Source of the DNA: Ochromonas danica
Lineage: Eukaryota; Sar; Chrysophyceae; Chromulinales; Chromulinaceae
NCBI GenBank assembly: GCA_015146655.1
Contig: VKHL01000103.1
Coordinates: forward strand, 1 to 64,000
Length of the DNA stretch: 64,000 bases
Direction of reading: 5' to 3'
Part shown: one piece after another, positions 10,111-20,106 of the stretch
How positions within the stretch are numbered: position 1 is the first letter of the stretch
Layout: each line of letters opens with the position of its first letter
The notes under the pieces: model-generated
What the model was told of the DNA's origin: nothing
Seen by the model: only the letters and a program-made list of their open reading frames with translations
Databases searched by the model: none
Program-made: the position numbers and the translations under genes

Positions 10111-12937
10111 TTAGATGTCAACATCTACAAGCTCTTCTTGCCACGCACAAACGTTAACGCAATTCTGAAACAAAGGCTTGGAATAACAGAATGAAGAATG
10201 CAGGACAAGTAGAATGACTTACATCTTCTTCCGTAAGTTCGTGATAGTGCCGCCATAGATCTTCTCTCAACAACAACAGCTGCGCCATTCTAATACATCA
10301 ACATCAATTTTAGTCTACAAGCTAACTTCAATGAGTGATGCAAAACTGACTGTTGAGCCTCCTCTAGTACGCGCTGATCGCACCTCCAGAGCTCCTCGAC
10401 TGAATTAAGCACTCTAAATACAAACATCAAGCAAAACAGCTTTACAAAAGAGATCACCATCCATTGTTGTAGAAACGTACAAGTTAAAGTCATCCCGGAG
10501 CAAAGAAGGTGGTGGACCGAGCATAAATCGATACGGCGGTATTTCTTCACAGTTTGCAGAAGATACGATACTATCTTCGTCCACTTCATTCACGAGATCC
10601 ACCTCCAATTTCACAAGGTTATCGCAGCTAGAGTGACCAGGCGTGCAAAGCTCAATTAATCCACCGTAGCAACTGGATCGCGGAGTTAAGGACAATGATG
10701 TCCGAAAATTAGCCAAAGCGGAACTGTAGTTTGCTCCACCACTTGAATTACTCTCGCACCCTTCCCCAGCCAACCACTTGAGCAGCCAAGTGGTGTACTC
10801 AAACTCAGCACTTCCATTCGAAGCATGGTTTTCGCCACATCTCTGTTGTTCACCGCGGACCATACCCTCTAGAACCCGGCGATAATTATCCAAATGAGTA
10901 ATTATAGCATCAGTTTGCAATTTACAGGGTTCCTCCGCCATCACGCGCAGCTTGCGTATGAATGACAATGGGCCCCATAAACTTTCCTTGCTTGCTATCG
11001 ACTTTTCCAACCTATGCATACAACAAAAGGTGATAATAATCAAATCCTTGACGAGTAACATCATGACTTACTCGAGATGAATTTTCTCTCGTCTTTCAAT
11101 GCCCTGCTTCAACAGTTGTCGAAGAGAAAACAAATAATTGACGTCTTGCTTGTTTCCTTCAGGTAGCTTTTTCATTTCTAACAAGTTATCTAATTCGTCT
11201 TGAACAGATGTCACAGCTGGCGAAGAAGTCGCTGGCATGGTTGGCATGGAATAACGAGAACAATCAACAAGGATACTAGTTACACTCTTCTTAGGAATAT
11301 CAGTGTCATCCCGTGAACGATTTCGGGTTTTCAAATCATCACTGGGACTTCCCGGACAGAGATTTAGACCCAGCGAGCGCTTACTGGGAAAGACCGAGGC
11401 GATAGTTGAATAAGATTCTACGGAAGTAACTCCTGAGCTGTAACTGCAGCTTATACTAATGCTTATAGAGCGACCTCTGCAATAGCTACTCCTTGAAGTT
11501 AAGCAAGATATGCTGCCAAGTTGCCATGAAGTGCTACTTCGACCCTCCCCAGAAAACATCTCATGCTCTTCCAGAAACACCGTAAACGCTGCATCAAATG
11601 TAGCACGACGCAAAGGGCTTCTTTCGGAGACATCATTAATAGAGTGATTCTTCGTTGGAATATGGGAGCTTGTTGGCGCGGCAGCATACTCCACTAGCCG
11701 ACTGCCATTGATCTCACATTTAACCTCCAACTTCTCATTCAGCATTTTTAACACATGAACCAGTTGGTCAACCACCGAAGCTTTTGGTGACGATGAATCA
11801 CCGCGCTTTTTATCTTCCGAAAACCGCACGTGCATTGACTGCGTCCGGCTTCCAGGCATTACTTTAGCGTTTTCAACTTTTGCTGTTGAACCGTGGAAGT
11901 ATTCCAAAACAAGAGACTTTTCTACCTTTTCCTCCCTGACTGTCTTGATAATGACCAAGCTTCTGAGATCTTCCACGCTAATCACTTTTCTTTTCAGTTG
12001 GTCATCAACTTTGGAGCTTTGTTTATCCTCACGATAAACAATGATTTTACCACCGATAATCTGTAAACGATAAGATCGCCACACTTCCAAAAAGATACCT
12101 TTGTGAACTCGTAGCTCAACGATACCAGACCAATAGCAGACATTAGACAGATCGGCAAGCAACGTACGCAGCTGGGCGATGAAGTCTGTTACTGCTACCA
12201 ACTCTTTTCGCAACCGTCGAACTTCACGCTCCTCTCGCCAATAGGTTGAGCTCAATTTATGCTGTTTCCGACCAATCTTCATCCCGAGCTTTTCTAAGTG
12301 GAGAAGCAATTGATTTGACCGATTGCGCAGGGCTTCTAACTTGAGACGTCGATCAACTTCTTCTACACGCAGTTTCTCCAGCAACTCCTATTCGATCGGA
12401 AGTTTGGGCAGACGAATAGTTAACATTCGAAACTCCTTCTTTGAATCAACATATTTTAAATATATCACATACCTTTCGATGGAAACGTTGTACAGACGGC
12501 GTCCAATCGAAATAGTCTTCATAGGTCAAGACTATTTGGCCACCGAAGACTTGAGTAGACGACAAATACAATCCACTCGAAGAATTTTTTATCAGAGCTC
12601 TCTTTTCCAGTATTTGCTCTTTTTGCTTCATTGCTTTACGGAATGCTTGCCATTTGGATATCAGCTGAATCATGATCTGATTTCCCAAATCTTCAGCCAA
12701 TTCGAGAGGCGTGAACCCCTGAGTATTGCGTACCGACAAACTGGCTCCAACTGATAAAAGATGATTTACGCTCTCATAACAATCCAGCATAACTCCCACG
12801 TGGAGTAGTGTGCTGCCTGATGAATCGACTGAGTGGTCAAGGTTGAACTCGAACAAGATAGCCTCTTGCACCATCAATTCCAACTGAGCCTTAGTGCATC
12901 TTTTCATTCTCTCAATATCTGGAGAAGAAACCTCCAT
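10111..12937 (-). CDS. Ankyrin repeat / coiled-coil protein with PH-like region
   Basis: Six exons (12937-12473, 12387-11072, 11011-10481, 10413-10351, 10289-10223, 10164-10111) give 831 codons in frame. Residues about 20-90 hold ankyrin repeats (GSTLLHVGVMLDCYESVNHLL, then TPLELAEDLG). A basic coiled coil follows at residues about 155-235. Next comes a beta-rich segment (about 245-350; YWSGIVELRVHKGIFLEVW and similar) that could be a divergent PH-like domain, then a long Ser/Thr/Pro-rich linker and a helical C-terminus. The combination recalls ankyrin-PH adaptor or ArfGAP-type signalling proteins, but no catalytic domain such as ArfGAP or kinase is present. It is probably a cytoplasmic scaffold; partners are unknown. 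The start is the first ATG, since the upstream open frame contains no ATG. Confidence 0.65.
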
Positions 12938-13600
12938 CGTTAAATGGGAATACGCAATCAAAGAAAACAGAAGTCAACTAGAACGCTCGACGACGACGTG
13001 GTCAAAAAACTACCAAAAAGGTGTTAGGTGATTGAATCCATATACTTTCTCGTCAAAGCTGTCTTCTATTTAGATCTTCTATTTATCCAAAGTAATTGTA
13101 GAGTTGATGGATGATGAGAGATCTCAATGTCCGAGAGCAACACAGCAAGAGGCCAACACAAACAACAAACAGTCTGTCGCGGGTGTCTGTCACTGCTCGA
13201 AACGCAACAAACGACAACAACGAGCCCAAACGTGTTGCACACCGTCGTGCCTGCATGGCATAGGGCGGTTGGGAAGAATTTTCCCTTTTGGATACGGTGG
13301 AGAATAATGGGTTGTATCTTTATCTAGTGTTAAAGACCCTTGCTTATTACCCTAACTTATTATTAGCAATGAAAATATTATTGATTTAAATCCATAAATT
13401 ATATTTTCATGTGACAACGACAAGTATCGAAATATTGAACATAAACAAAACTCTCGCGCTTAATATTTACACCATTTTACCACCAACGCAAATCGAACTA
13501 TTACAAATCTATTGCATTAAATTCTTCAAATTAATGACTATAAAACTACTTAGGAGAACAGTTTTTCTTCACAATGGCTCTTACAAGTTATATTGTTCAC
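12938..13600. other. Intergenic region upstream of the ankyrin gene
   Basis: This 660-bp stretch lies between the ankyrin gene start and the GRASP-like gene stop. It is AT-rich at 13300-13560. A tatttagatcttctattt word at 13067-13084 lies 130-150 bp upstream of the ankyrin start and resembles the AGATCT-type elements noted elsewhere. Small ORFs here have no recognisable content. Confidence 0.35.
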
Positions 13601-14317
13601 TCACAGAGCAGCAGCACGAGGTTCTTGAGAACGCCGCCTACCACTCGCGGTCCGGGATTTATCTTTCTCCGAGGGTGAAGGAGAGGAAGACTGAAAAAGA
13701 ATATTACTGCCACTGACATTGTCAACACTTCTATCCTTTCCCTTTGGAGACCTGGAGATGACGGAGCTCTTCCGTGCAATTGGGTTATCTTTCGTATAAA
13801 CATCATCAAAGGTGATGCTGAAATCCTATACATGGACAAGGCGTAAATTTTGGGTAACTTTAACGCGAAAGATTCGTAAAATGAAATCAGCTTACTAACC
13901 CCAGTGGAGGTGCGTGAATGAGAATGAGAATGAGGATCATACTTCTCAAGGCGAATAATTAGTCCAAGTAAACCCTCTCCCGGCCAATCCCTCGTGGGTG
14001 TGACATAGACATCTCTAACTTTAGCCGTATTTTCATTAAATACCTTCAAGGCAATTTGCTTGTTTTCGTTGGCCTGTAAAGATCCCTGGAGGTTAAACAG
14101 CAAACAAAAAAGATCCAAGCATGCTAAACGGACTCACTACCTTGATTAACTGTCCAATAGCAGAGGGATCCATCTTTCTCAATGATTTTTCATTGATACT
14201 TAAAATATAGTCGGACATCTCCATCAAACCACTCTTGGCAGCAGGACTTCCTTTACTCAGTTCCCGAACTCGAAAGCCGACGAGATGTTGATCTTGCGAA
14301 GACTTTGAGTTTCCCAT
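13601..14317 (-). CDS. GRASP-like Golgi protein with a single PDZ domain
   Basis: Three exons (14317-14141, 14073-13900, 13825-13601) give 191 codons. The N-terminus MGNSKSS fits an N-myristoylation signal (Gly2, Ser6). Residues about 10-100 form a GRASP-type PDZ fold: FRVRELSKGSPAAKSGL, then DYILSINEKSL, a helix ending in IGQLIK, and the diagnostic VTPTRDWPGEGLLGLIIRL, which parallels the VTPSxxWGGxGLLG segment of GRASP55/65. Known GRASPs carry two such subdomains in tandem before a Ser/Pro-rich tail. Here the second is missing and the first runs straight into a short Ser-rich tail (KSSVISRSPKGKDR). By family it would tether Golgi membranes through myristate and PDZ contacts; how a one-PDZ form would do this is open. 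Confidence 0.75.
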
Positions 14318-14716
14318 CTCGGATAAATAATGTCTTAGATATTTAGAGTATTTGGAGGCAAGACATATAAGTGGCCGGCACTTCTTGTCTTGGTGCGATT
14401 GGGGCGTGGAATGAAATTTTGTTTGGCTTTGCTAAAAATTGCGCCGCACAAACCCAACTGGCACAATAATTCATTGTGTATTTCCTCGCCGAATTTTAAA
14501 GGAATTACACAATGGTCCAACGCCAAAGCGAAGGCGTCAGCCGTTGCCTTGGCAAGTCAACAGACCCTCCCGAACTTCAAGTCATCGTGCAAGTATCGAA
14601 AAAACAGGGACGATCTGTAAGCTACGACTGCAACCAAGGAACTTCGCCTTTGTTTCGTCATACTCATAATTACCACTTGATTCACAGTGAAATTCTTGTC
14701 AACCTTCTCGCCCGAA
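14318..14716. other. Divergent promoter region
   Basis: This 399-bp region lies between the divergent starts of the GRASP-like gene and the secretory beta-rich gene. A tcttagatatttagag word sits at 14333-14348, just upstream of the GRASP-like start. Overlapping plus-strand ORFs of 70-86 aa in this region differ completely between frames and look like noise. Confidence 0.35.
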
Positions 14717-15575
14717 ATGCTCTTCTTCACTTTACTCCTCGTGTTCTGTGTTCTGTCTCAAGTCGTCGCTGAGGCTCCAAGTTCAACTAAGGTCAGAAAC
14801 AAATCTTTATGTTGCGTTACTGGATACCAATGCTCACCATTTCCTTCATTCCTATCTTTAGGTCTCTGCTTCCATCAAGGATACTACTGTTAGTGGCCTC
14901 GAAGGATTCAATGTTAATGTTGCAGCTCCTTTCAAATTCCAAGATTATGTTCTGGGATTTCGTTATGCCCTTGGAAACTTGAAGCGTTCTCCTGAATCGC
15001 TGTTTGCTCGCCGAAAGTTCGAAACTCCCGCTGAAGGTCTTGCCACAGTGGATGCTGAGTATGTCTTAGATGACAAAGTGTTGGATGTTGCTGCCAAATG
15101 GGAGAGCGATAAATATGGCGTGAAGGTTGGTGCTGAAGGGAACACCAAGGATCGTATCAAGAAGCTCAAATTAGAAAAGAGCGTAACTGTCAATTCTAAT
15201 AAGCTTTCTTTGAAAGGTATTTATAACGCGGTGAAGAAGACCTTTAGCGGTACTGCTTCCCTGGAAGCTGATCGCACGACCGTAGATCTCGAGTATGACT
15301 CGGTGGACAAGTCTCCCATTTTGTCCGTGACACGCGCGTTAGATGATTTCAATGAAATCACTCCCTCTATCGATCTGCGATCTGGTGATACTTCTTATGC
15401 TTACAAGCGCAAGTGGGAAGGCGGATCTTTGAAGGGAAAGCTCTTCCCTGGAGAGAAGGTCGAAGTGGAATGGAAAGACGAAGGATCTCATGGAACATGG
15501 AGCACTGCAGTGGACGTCCCCATCAAGGATACAGCTAACACCAAAGTTTCTGTTTCTCATGAGTGGAAATATTAA
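14717..15575 (+). CDS. Secretory beta-rich protein, barrel-like
   Basis: Two exons (14717-14791, 14862-15575) give 262 codons. Residues 1-18 form a classic signal peptide (MLFFTLLLVFCVLSQVVA, cut before EAPS). The rest is almost entirely alternating polar/hydrophobic strands of 8-12 residues separated by Lys/Asp/Gly turns, and the chain ends in VSVSHEWKY. An aromatic last residue after alternating hydrophobics resembles the beta-signal of outer-membrane barrels. Similar signal-peptide proteins exist in diatoms and related algae without an assigned function, as I recall. One reading is a barrel of a complex plastid's outer membrane reached through the ER; a soluble lumenal beta protein is the alternative. 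It has no transmembrane helix besides the signal peptide. Confidence 0.6.
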
Positions 15576-15699
15576 ATAAATCCTCTAGTAGGGTAGAAGA
15601 TGCGGATATCTTCTCATATCCATGAGCCTGAATAAATGTTATTAGTTCAGTACATAGGATAATTTATGATAAACAGATTCGTGATTGTGCAATTATATA

Positions 15700-17298
15700 T
15701 CAGCTTAGCGTTTTGGAGAAATCATTCTCCAGCTCCTCTTTGTCGAGTCCAATTCCGATAAAAACAAGTCGGGAACGACGCGTCTCTCCATCATTCCACT
15801 TCTCGCCTTTCTGTCCATCAAATATCATATGGATGCACTGCAAGACAAAACGCTCTTCATACCCCTGCATTTGCAAAATGCCCTTCACGCGGTAAAGATT
15901 GGTTCCTTTTTCTTTGAGTAGAATGGAAATCCAAACAGTGAACTTCTCTAAATCAAGAGGATCATCGCATACCAAACTGATGGTGGAAATTTGCGAGCTG
16001 CCAGATCCCCGAGGTATTGATTCAGGTAATTTAGCAGCCAGCTCGAATTTCGGTTTCTTTTGAATTTTTCCTGAAGAATCTCGGCGAATGCGAATGGGCA
16101 CAAGACTATCTTGGCACATGTAAATCAACGATGATAGCTTTGAAGGAGAAAAGGCTTGGATATTCAGTAAATCTCGCAAGTCCACATTTCCATAAGAGCT
16201 GACCATAACAGAGGCTGTGTTGTTGATCTCAGAAATGCTCTTCTTGAGTGACTCGACCTCGCCAGAGCGCACAAGATCCACCTTATTCAACAGTATTCGG
16301 TCTGCAAAGGCAATCTGCTTCAGAGCTTCCGACTCCCCACCATGAGCTCCTTTGGACCGATGTTGTGTGAGATGTAAAGGCAAGTGTTTGGCATCCACAA
16401 CAGTCAGCACGCCGTCCAAGCGAAGTCGCTGCTGACATTCTGAATCCATATAGAAGGATTGTATAAGAGGAGCAGGATCGGCAAGTCCAGTAGTTTCAAT
16501 AACTATCCAGTCAAGTTGGGCAAAGGCATCATTGCGGAACATTCGTCGAAACGTTGTTAGAAGATCGTTCCGTACAGTGCAGCAAACACAGCCATTATTC
16601 ATGAGTATTATATCTTCCTTGGACGTGTGCTGCATCAGTAATTCATGGTCGATTCCTTCTTCTCCAATCTCATTCTCAATCACCAAGATCTTCAACCCCA
16701 CCGTGTTAGAGAGAATTTGCTTGACTAATGTAGTTTTTCCGCTTCCCAAGAAACCCGTCACTATGGTAATAGGTAATCTAGATTCTTTCTCGGATGACAA
16801 AGTGGAAGACTTGAGTCGAGCATTCCAAGAAGAGAACTCTGGCTTGCTCTCTTCAGGTTTGTCGACCGCTTCTTTGGACTGTGCTGCTGCCGGCGCTGGG
16901 TCGTTATCATCTTCATCCCTCTTCATTAGCTTGGCGTACCAATACCACAACAAGAACGCGTACCAAGCAGTCAAGAACACTAGACCCAACCCAATGGACA
17001 ACAAGGATCGGATGATTCGACAAGTCATAACAACCAAAAGGCTGGAGATCATCATTCCAGCCAGAAGCAACTTCCACCACTCTCGTCTATAGTGTGTATG
17101 TAAAGCTAATTTGGCTGTGGGAGGGTTGAACTTCCACACCGCTTTGATCAGATTGGTGCGAGCAACGAAAGGGTCAGATTTAGTCCACGAGTTCAAAGCA
17201 ATCATCCCAAGACCCGATAAGACCAAAGCGAAAAGAGAAATAGAAAACAGTCTTCGCGGACTAATCTCCATATCCATGAACATCTCTATCTCTCTCAT
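15700..17298 (-). CDS. Membrane-anchored COG0523 (CobW/ZNG1-type) GTPase
   Basis: A single-exon 532-aa ORF. Residues about 181-530 are a COG0523 metallochaperone: Walker A GFLGSGKTT, the metal-binding GCVCCT (CxCC) near residue 233, ETTGLADP, NKVD for guanine specificity, and the C-terminal CobW-C domain. COG0523 proteins hydrolyse GTP to hand metal, often zinc, to client enzymes. The unusual part is residues 1-150. They contain a hydrophobic helix at about 17-35 and a hydrophobic hairpin at about 73-125 (LLLAGMMISSLLVVM and LGLVFLTAWYAFLLWYWYA), followed by an acidic linker. Eukaryotic ZNG1 proteins normally lack membrane segments. No intron separates the two halves, so the fusion is direct in the sequence. 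The location could be the ER or an organelle envelope. Confidence 0.88.
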   Translation of the reverse strand: MREIEMFMDMEISPRRLFSISLFALVLSGLGMIALNSWTKSDPFVARTNLIKAVWKFNPPTAKLALHTHYRREWWKLLLAGMMISSLLVVMTCRIIRSLLSIGLGLVFLTAWYAFLLWYWYAKLMKRDEDDNDPAPAAAQSKEAVDKPEESKPEFSSWNARLKSSTLSSEKESRLPITIVTGFLGSGKTTLVKQILSNTVGLKILVIENEIGEEGIDHELLMQHTSKEDIILMNNGCVCCTVRNDLLTTFRRMFRNDAFAQLDWIVIETTGLADPAPLIQSFYMDSECQQRLRLDGVLTVVDAKHLPLHLTQHRSKGAHGGESEALKQIAFADRILLNKVDLVRSGEVESLKKSISEINNTASVMVSSYGNVDLRDLLNIQAFSPSKLSSLIYMCQDSLVPIRIRRDSSGKIQKKPKFELAAKLPESIPRGSGSSQISTISLVCDDPLDLEKFTVWISILLKEKGTNLYRVKGILQMQGYEERFVLQCIHMIFDGQKGEKWNDGETRRSRLVFIGIGLDKEELENDFSKTLS

Positions 17299-17384
17299 GA
17301 TAACGACGTCGTCAACCCAAGATGACTGACTTCCTGGACTTAATCACCACAAGACTTCAAGACATCCGTCAAGGCTAAACAGGC

Positions 17385-17422
17385 AAATCTGGAAATCTGG
17401 TCATTTGAAAAACGCGTTTTCC
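17385..17422. promoter_or_regulatory. Candidate promoter elements: aaatctgg tandem word and ACGCGT palindrome
   Basis: Between the divergent COG0523 gene (start 17298) and the thioredoxin gene (start 17484) lies aaatctggaaatctgg (17385-17400), then aaaaacgcgtttt (17408-17420), a palindrome centred on ACGCGT. Similar pieces occur upstream of other genes in the window. ACGCGT is the MluI cell-cycle box in yeasts; whether the same factor exists here is unknown. Confidence 0.35.
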
Positions 17423-17483
17423 AATAAGATAAAGTGGTTTTCTCTGGAAAGAACAAAAGAGAAAAGCAAATAAGAAGAGTGAC

Positions 17484-19217
17484 ATGGTGAAGGAAATTCA
17501 GGGTGCAGCAGAATTTGATCGTGAGATACGAGGTCCTGGACTTGTTGTGGTTGATTTCTTTACCACATGGTGTGGTCCTTGTCGCCAGATCGCCCCCTTT
17601 ATTGAAGCTCTGGCCACAAAATATCCCGAGGTGAAGTTCCTGAAAGTTGACATCGAGAAGAATGAGGACATCAGTGCTCCTCTTCGCATCTCCTCTATCC
17701 CTACCTTTCACTTCTATGTGAATGGGGTGTTGAAGGAAGAGATGAAAGGTGCAAATCCGCCAGTCTTGGAGCAGAAGATCCAGCAATACAAGCCTGCCTC
17801 AGCATTTGGAGGCGCGGGGTTTAAGCTTCAAGCCTCTACCGAAACAGCTGGCTTGAGCGCTAGAGAGGCTCGTTTGAGACAGTTTGGAACCCTGGAGACT
17901 TCCGCTCCCGCCGCTGCTCCTGCTCCTACCCCTGCCCCAAGTCAACCCATGGAAGTTGTCCGCAATGAGGAAGAGGAAGCACTTGCCCAGGCAATGGCGT
18001 TATCTCTTGCAGAAAATGCTTCACGAGCTGAAGCAGATGCTCAGGATCGAGCTGACTTAGCGGCGGCAGAGTTGGAGTTAGCACGTCTGGATCATGCCGC
18101 ACCTGAGATTCATGTCCATCCCACTGATGGCCAGGAATGGGAAGAAGAAATGGTACCTGTGCCAGTCAATGAAGAGCTTTTGCGAGAATTGTTGGAGATG
18201 GGATTCTCAGATATTCGGGCTCGCAAGGGATTAGTGCACGGTAAGAATGTGGATGGTGCCATCGCTTGGATTGATGAGCATCAAGACGATGCAGATATTG
18301 ATCAACCTTATATGGTCAAGAAATCTGATACCATTCCAAAACCACCTCTATCCGCGGAAGAGAAGGCTCAGCGTCTTGAGGAGATGAAGAAGAAGATCGC
18401 CCAACGACGTGAACAGCGTGCTAAAGAAGAGAAAGCAGCAGAAATTCAACGAGAGAAGGAGCGCCGTGAAAGAGGCCAGAAAATGGATGAAACAATGGAA
18501 GAACGACAACGTATGCAACGCAAGCGCGAAGCGGAACGTCTTAAAAAGGAGAAAGAGGTCAGGTTCTGTTGCAGCGTGGTTATTGTGTATAACTTTACTT
18601 GTCTGCTTTAGGATGCTGCTGCTGAAAGAGCTCGACTGCGTGCGGAAATTGCAAGGGATAAAGAAATTCGTCGAACCCACCACGGAGTGATCCCTTCAGT
18701 GTTGGGTGTGGAAGGCTACAATCCCTCTGCCGTTCAGTACGACCTTCAGCCGTCCTCTGCTGCTACTGGTACACAACCTGCTGTTCAATCTGCTGCTCAA
18801 GCTCAACCTGAACTCAGTGCTGCGGAACGCGTTGACCATGCAATTTCTACTATTTCGCGTTATCGCACGGGAGGTGACGGAGGGGCAGCCTTGCGCCTCC
18901 TCGTTACTTTCCTCAAGAATATCGTTGAGCAGCCACAAGAAGCCAAGTATCGGTCCATCAACACTGAAAGCGCAGCATACAAAGGAAAGCTTCTTCCTTT
19001 GGTAGGTCCAGCAGCGTTGCTCAAGGCTGTGGGTTTTGAGAAGGATGAGGCCACTGGCAAGCTTAAGTATGACGGGTAAGCAACATCTCCCGCTGTGTTG
19101 TTAGTTGATGCGTAACATCGTGCTTTTCTTTATAGAGATGGAGCGAGCCCTTTGCTGCGATCAACACTACAGAAGCTTGTTGAAGCTGAAGCTCTCTACC
19201 GTCAGCTCAACCCATAA
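17484..19217 (+). CDS. Thioredoxin-UIM-UBA-PUB domain protein
   Basis: Three exons (17484-18557, 18612-19075, 19136-19217) give 539 codons. Domains in order: a thioredoxin fold (residues 1-105) with the intact active site WCGPC at 29-33 and the cis-Pro loop ISSIPT; an Ala/Pro linker; a ubiquitin-interacting motif EEEEALAQAMALSLAE at about 162-178; a UBA domain at about 228-268 (LRELLEMGFSDIRARKGL); a long basic coiled coil; and a PUB-type domain from about 428 to the C-terminus (AALRLLVTFLKNI, then RSINTESAAYKGKLLP). PUB domains bind p97/VCP, and UIM and UBA bind ubiquitin, so this is probably a cytosolic redox protein attached to p97 or proteasome clients. Substrates are unknown. The start is the first ATG, 15 bp after an in-frame stop region. 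Confidence 0.9.
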
Positions 19218-19352
19218 ATACATGATGAAACACTCTAAGAATAATTGTGACTGACGATTTCAACAATCTTTCAAATGTGTATCATGGTGGAATTAGCTTA
19301 GACAACCGAGAAGGCACTATCTGCATGAAGTTGTTATCTCAACCAGACAGGT

Positions 19353-19847
19353 TTAAGCATTCTCCACGACCTTGAGCTTGGCAGTGGCGTTGGTCACCTT
19401 GATGTTGAGCTGCTCGGCGCGCTCGACAATGAGCTTTCGGGTTCTGGAAGAAACGCTGTGGGCGATCTCAGCACAGTACTTTCTGTTGTGCATCAGGAGC
19501 ATTTCCAATTCCTTGGCGTTGTGGACAACGAACTTGTAGAAGCCATTGGGCAGGATGTTGCGGGTCTTCTTGTCGGAGCCTGAAGAAGTCATCAAAAGAA
19601 AGGACGTGAATAAGTTAAGGTTCATTCTTTACTCATCTAAAAGGAGAAGATGTTATAACTTACCATAACCGATGTTGGGCTGAGGAATGGTGCCCTTAAA
19701 TCTCCTTCTAACACGGGAGTCAATACCCTTCTGCTTTCTCCATGAAGAACGGCCAATTCTCCAGAACTGCTGGTGCTGATGGCGCTCGAAGGACTTGGTC
19801 CTCTTCTTAAGGATTCTCTTGGGGTTGACAGAGGTAACGTTCACCAT
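19353..19847 (-). CDS. RPL32: 60S ribosomal protein eL32
   Basis: Two exons (19847-19664, 19579-19353) give 136 codons, the normal length for eL32. Conserved features include [41 protein letters not shown] at the splice junction, and [12 protein letters not shown]. It is a structural protein of the cytosolic large subunit. The ATG at 19847 starts MVNVT. The open frame runs a few codons further without another ATG. An ACGCGT palindrome lies 121 bp upstream. Confidence 0.97.
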
Positions 19848-19963
19848 GATGCCCAATATTATCTAAGCAATGTGGTCACTGGCAGCGCCAGCCCACAGCC
19901 GCCACCACCACAAAGACTCGCGCTCTCCACCCCTTTAACTTCCCAAACAATTAACTTCCCAAT

Positions 19964-19977
19964 GGAAACGCGTTTCA
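19964..19977. promoter_or_regulatory. ACGCGT-centred palindrome upstream of eL32
   Basis: ggaaacgcgtttca, a near-perfect inverted repeat, lies about 120 bp upstream of the eL32 ATG. It matches the extended form found before the thioredoxin, SBDS, cyclophilin-like and metallophosphoesterase genes. Confidence 0.3.
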
Positions 19978-20106
19978 TGAAGACTGCTGCGCAGTGACTC
20001 AAACCCGTGGGCTATGTTTGGTTGAGGATTACTATTCCTTGAAGATAAAAGTGTATTATTCAAATTAACCTGAAAACAAAAAATGAATACAAAACCCATC
20101 TGCTAT

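Noticed and set aside
14439-14772. Overlapping plus-strand ORFs of 70-86 codons
   Set aside because: They lie in the divergent promoter region, overlap one another in different frames and lack any family resemblance.
16532-17092. Plus-strand 186-codon ORF
   Set aside because: Antisense to the COG0523 GTPase, whose P-loop, CxCC and NKxD motifs fix the coding strand.
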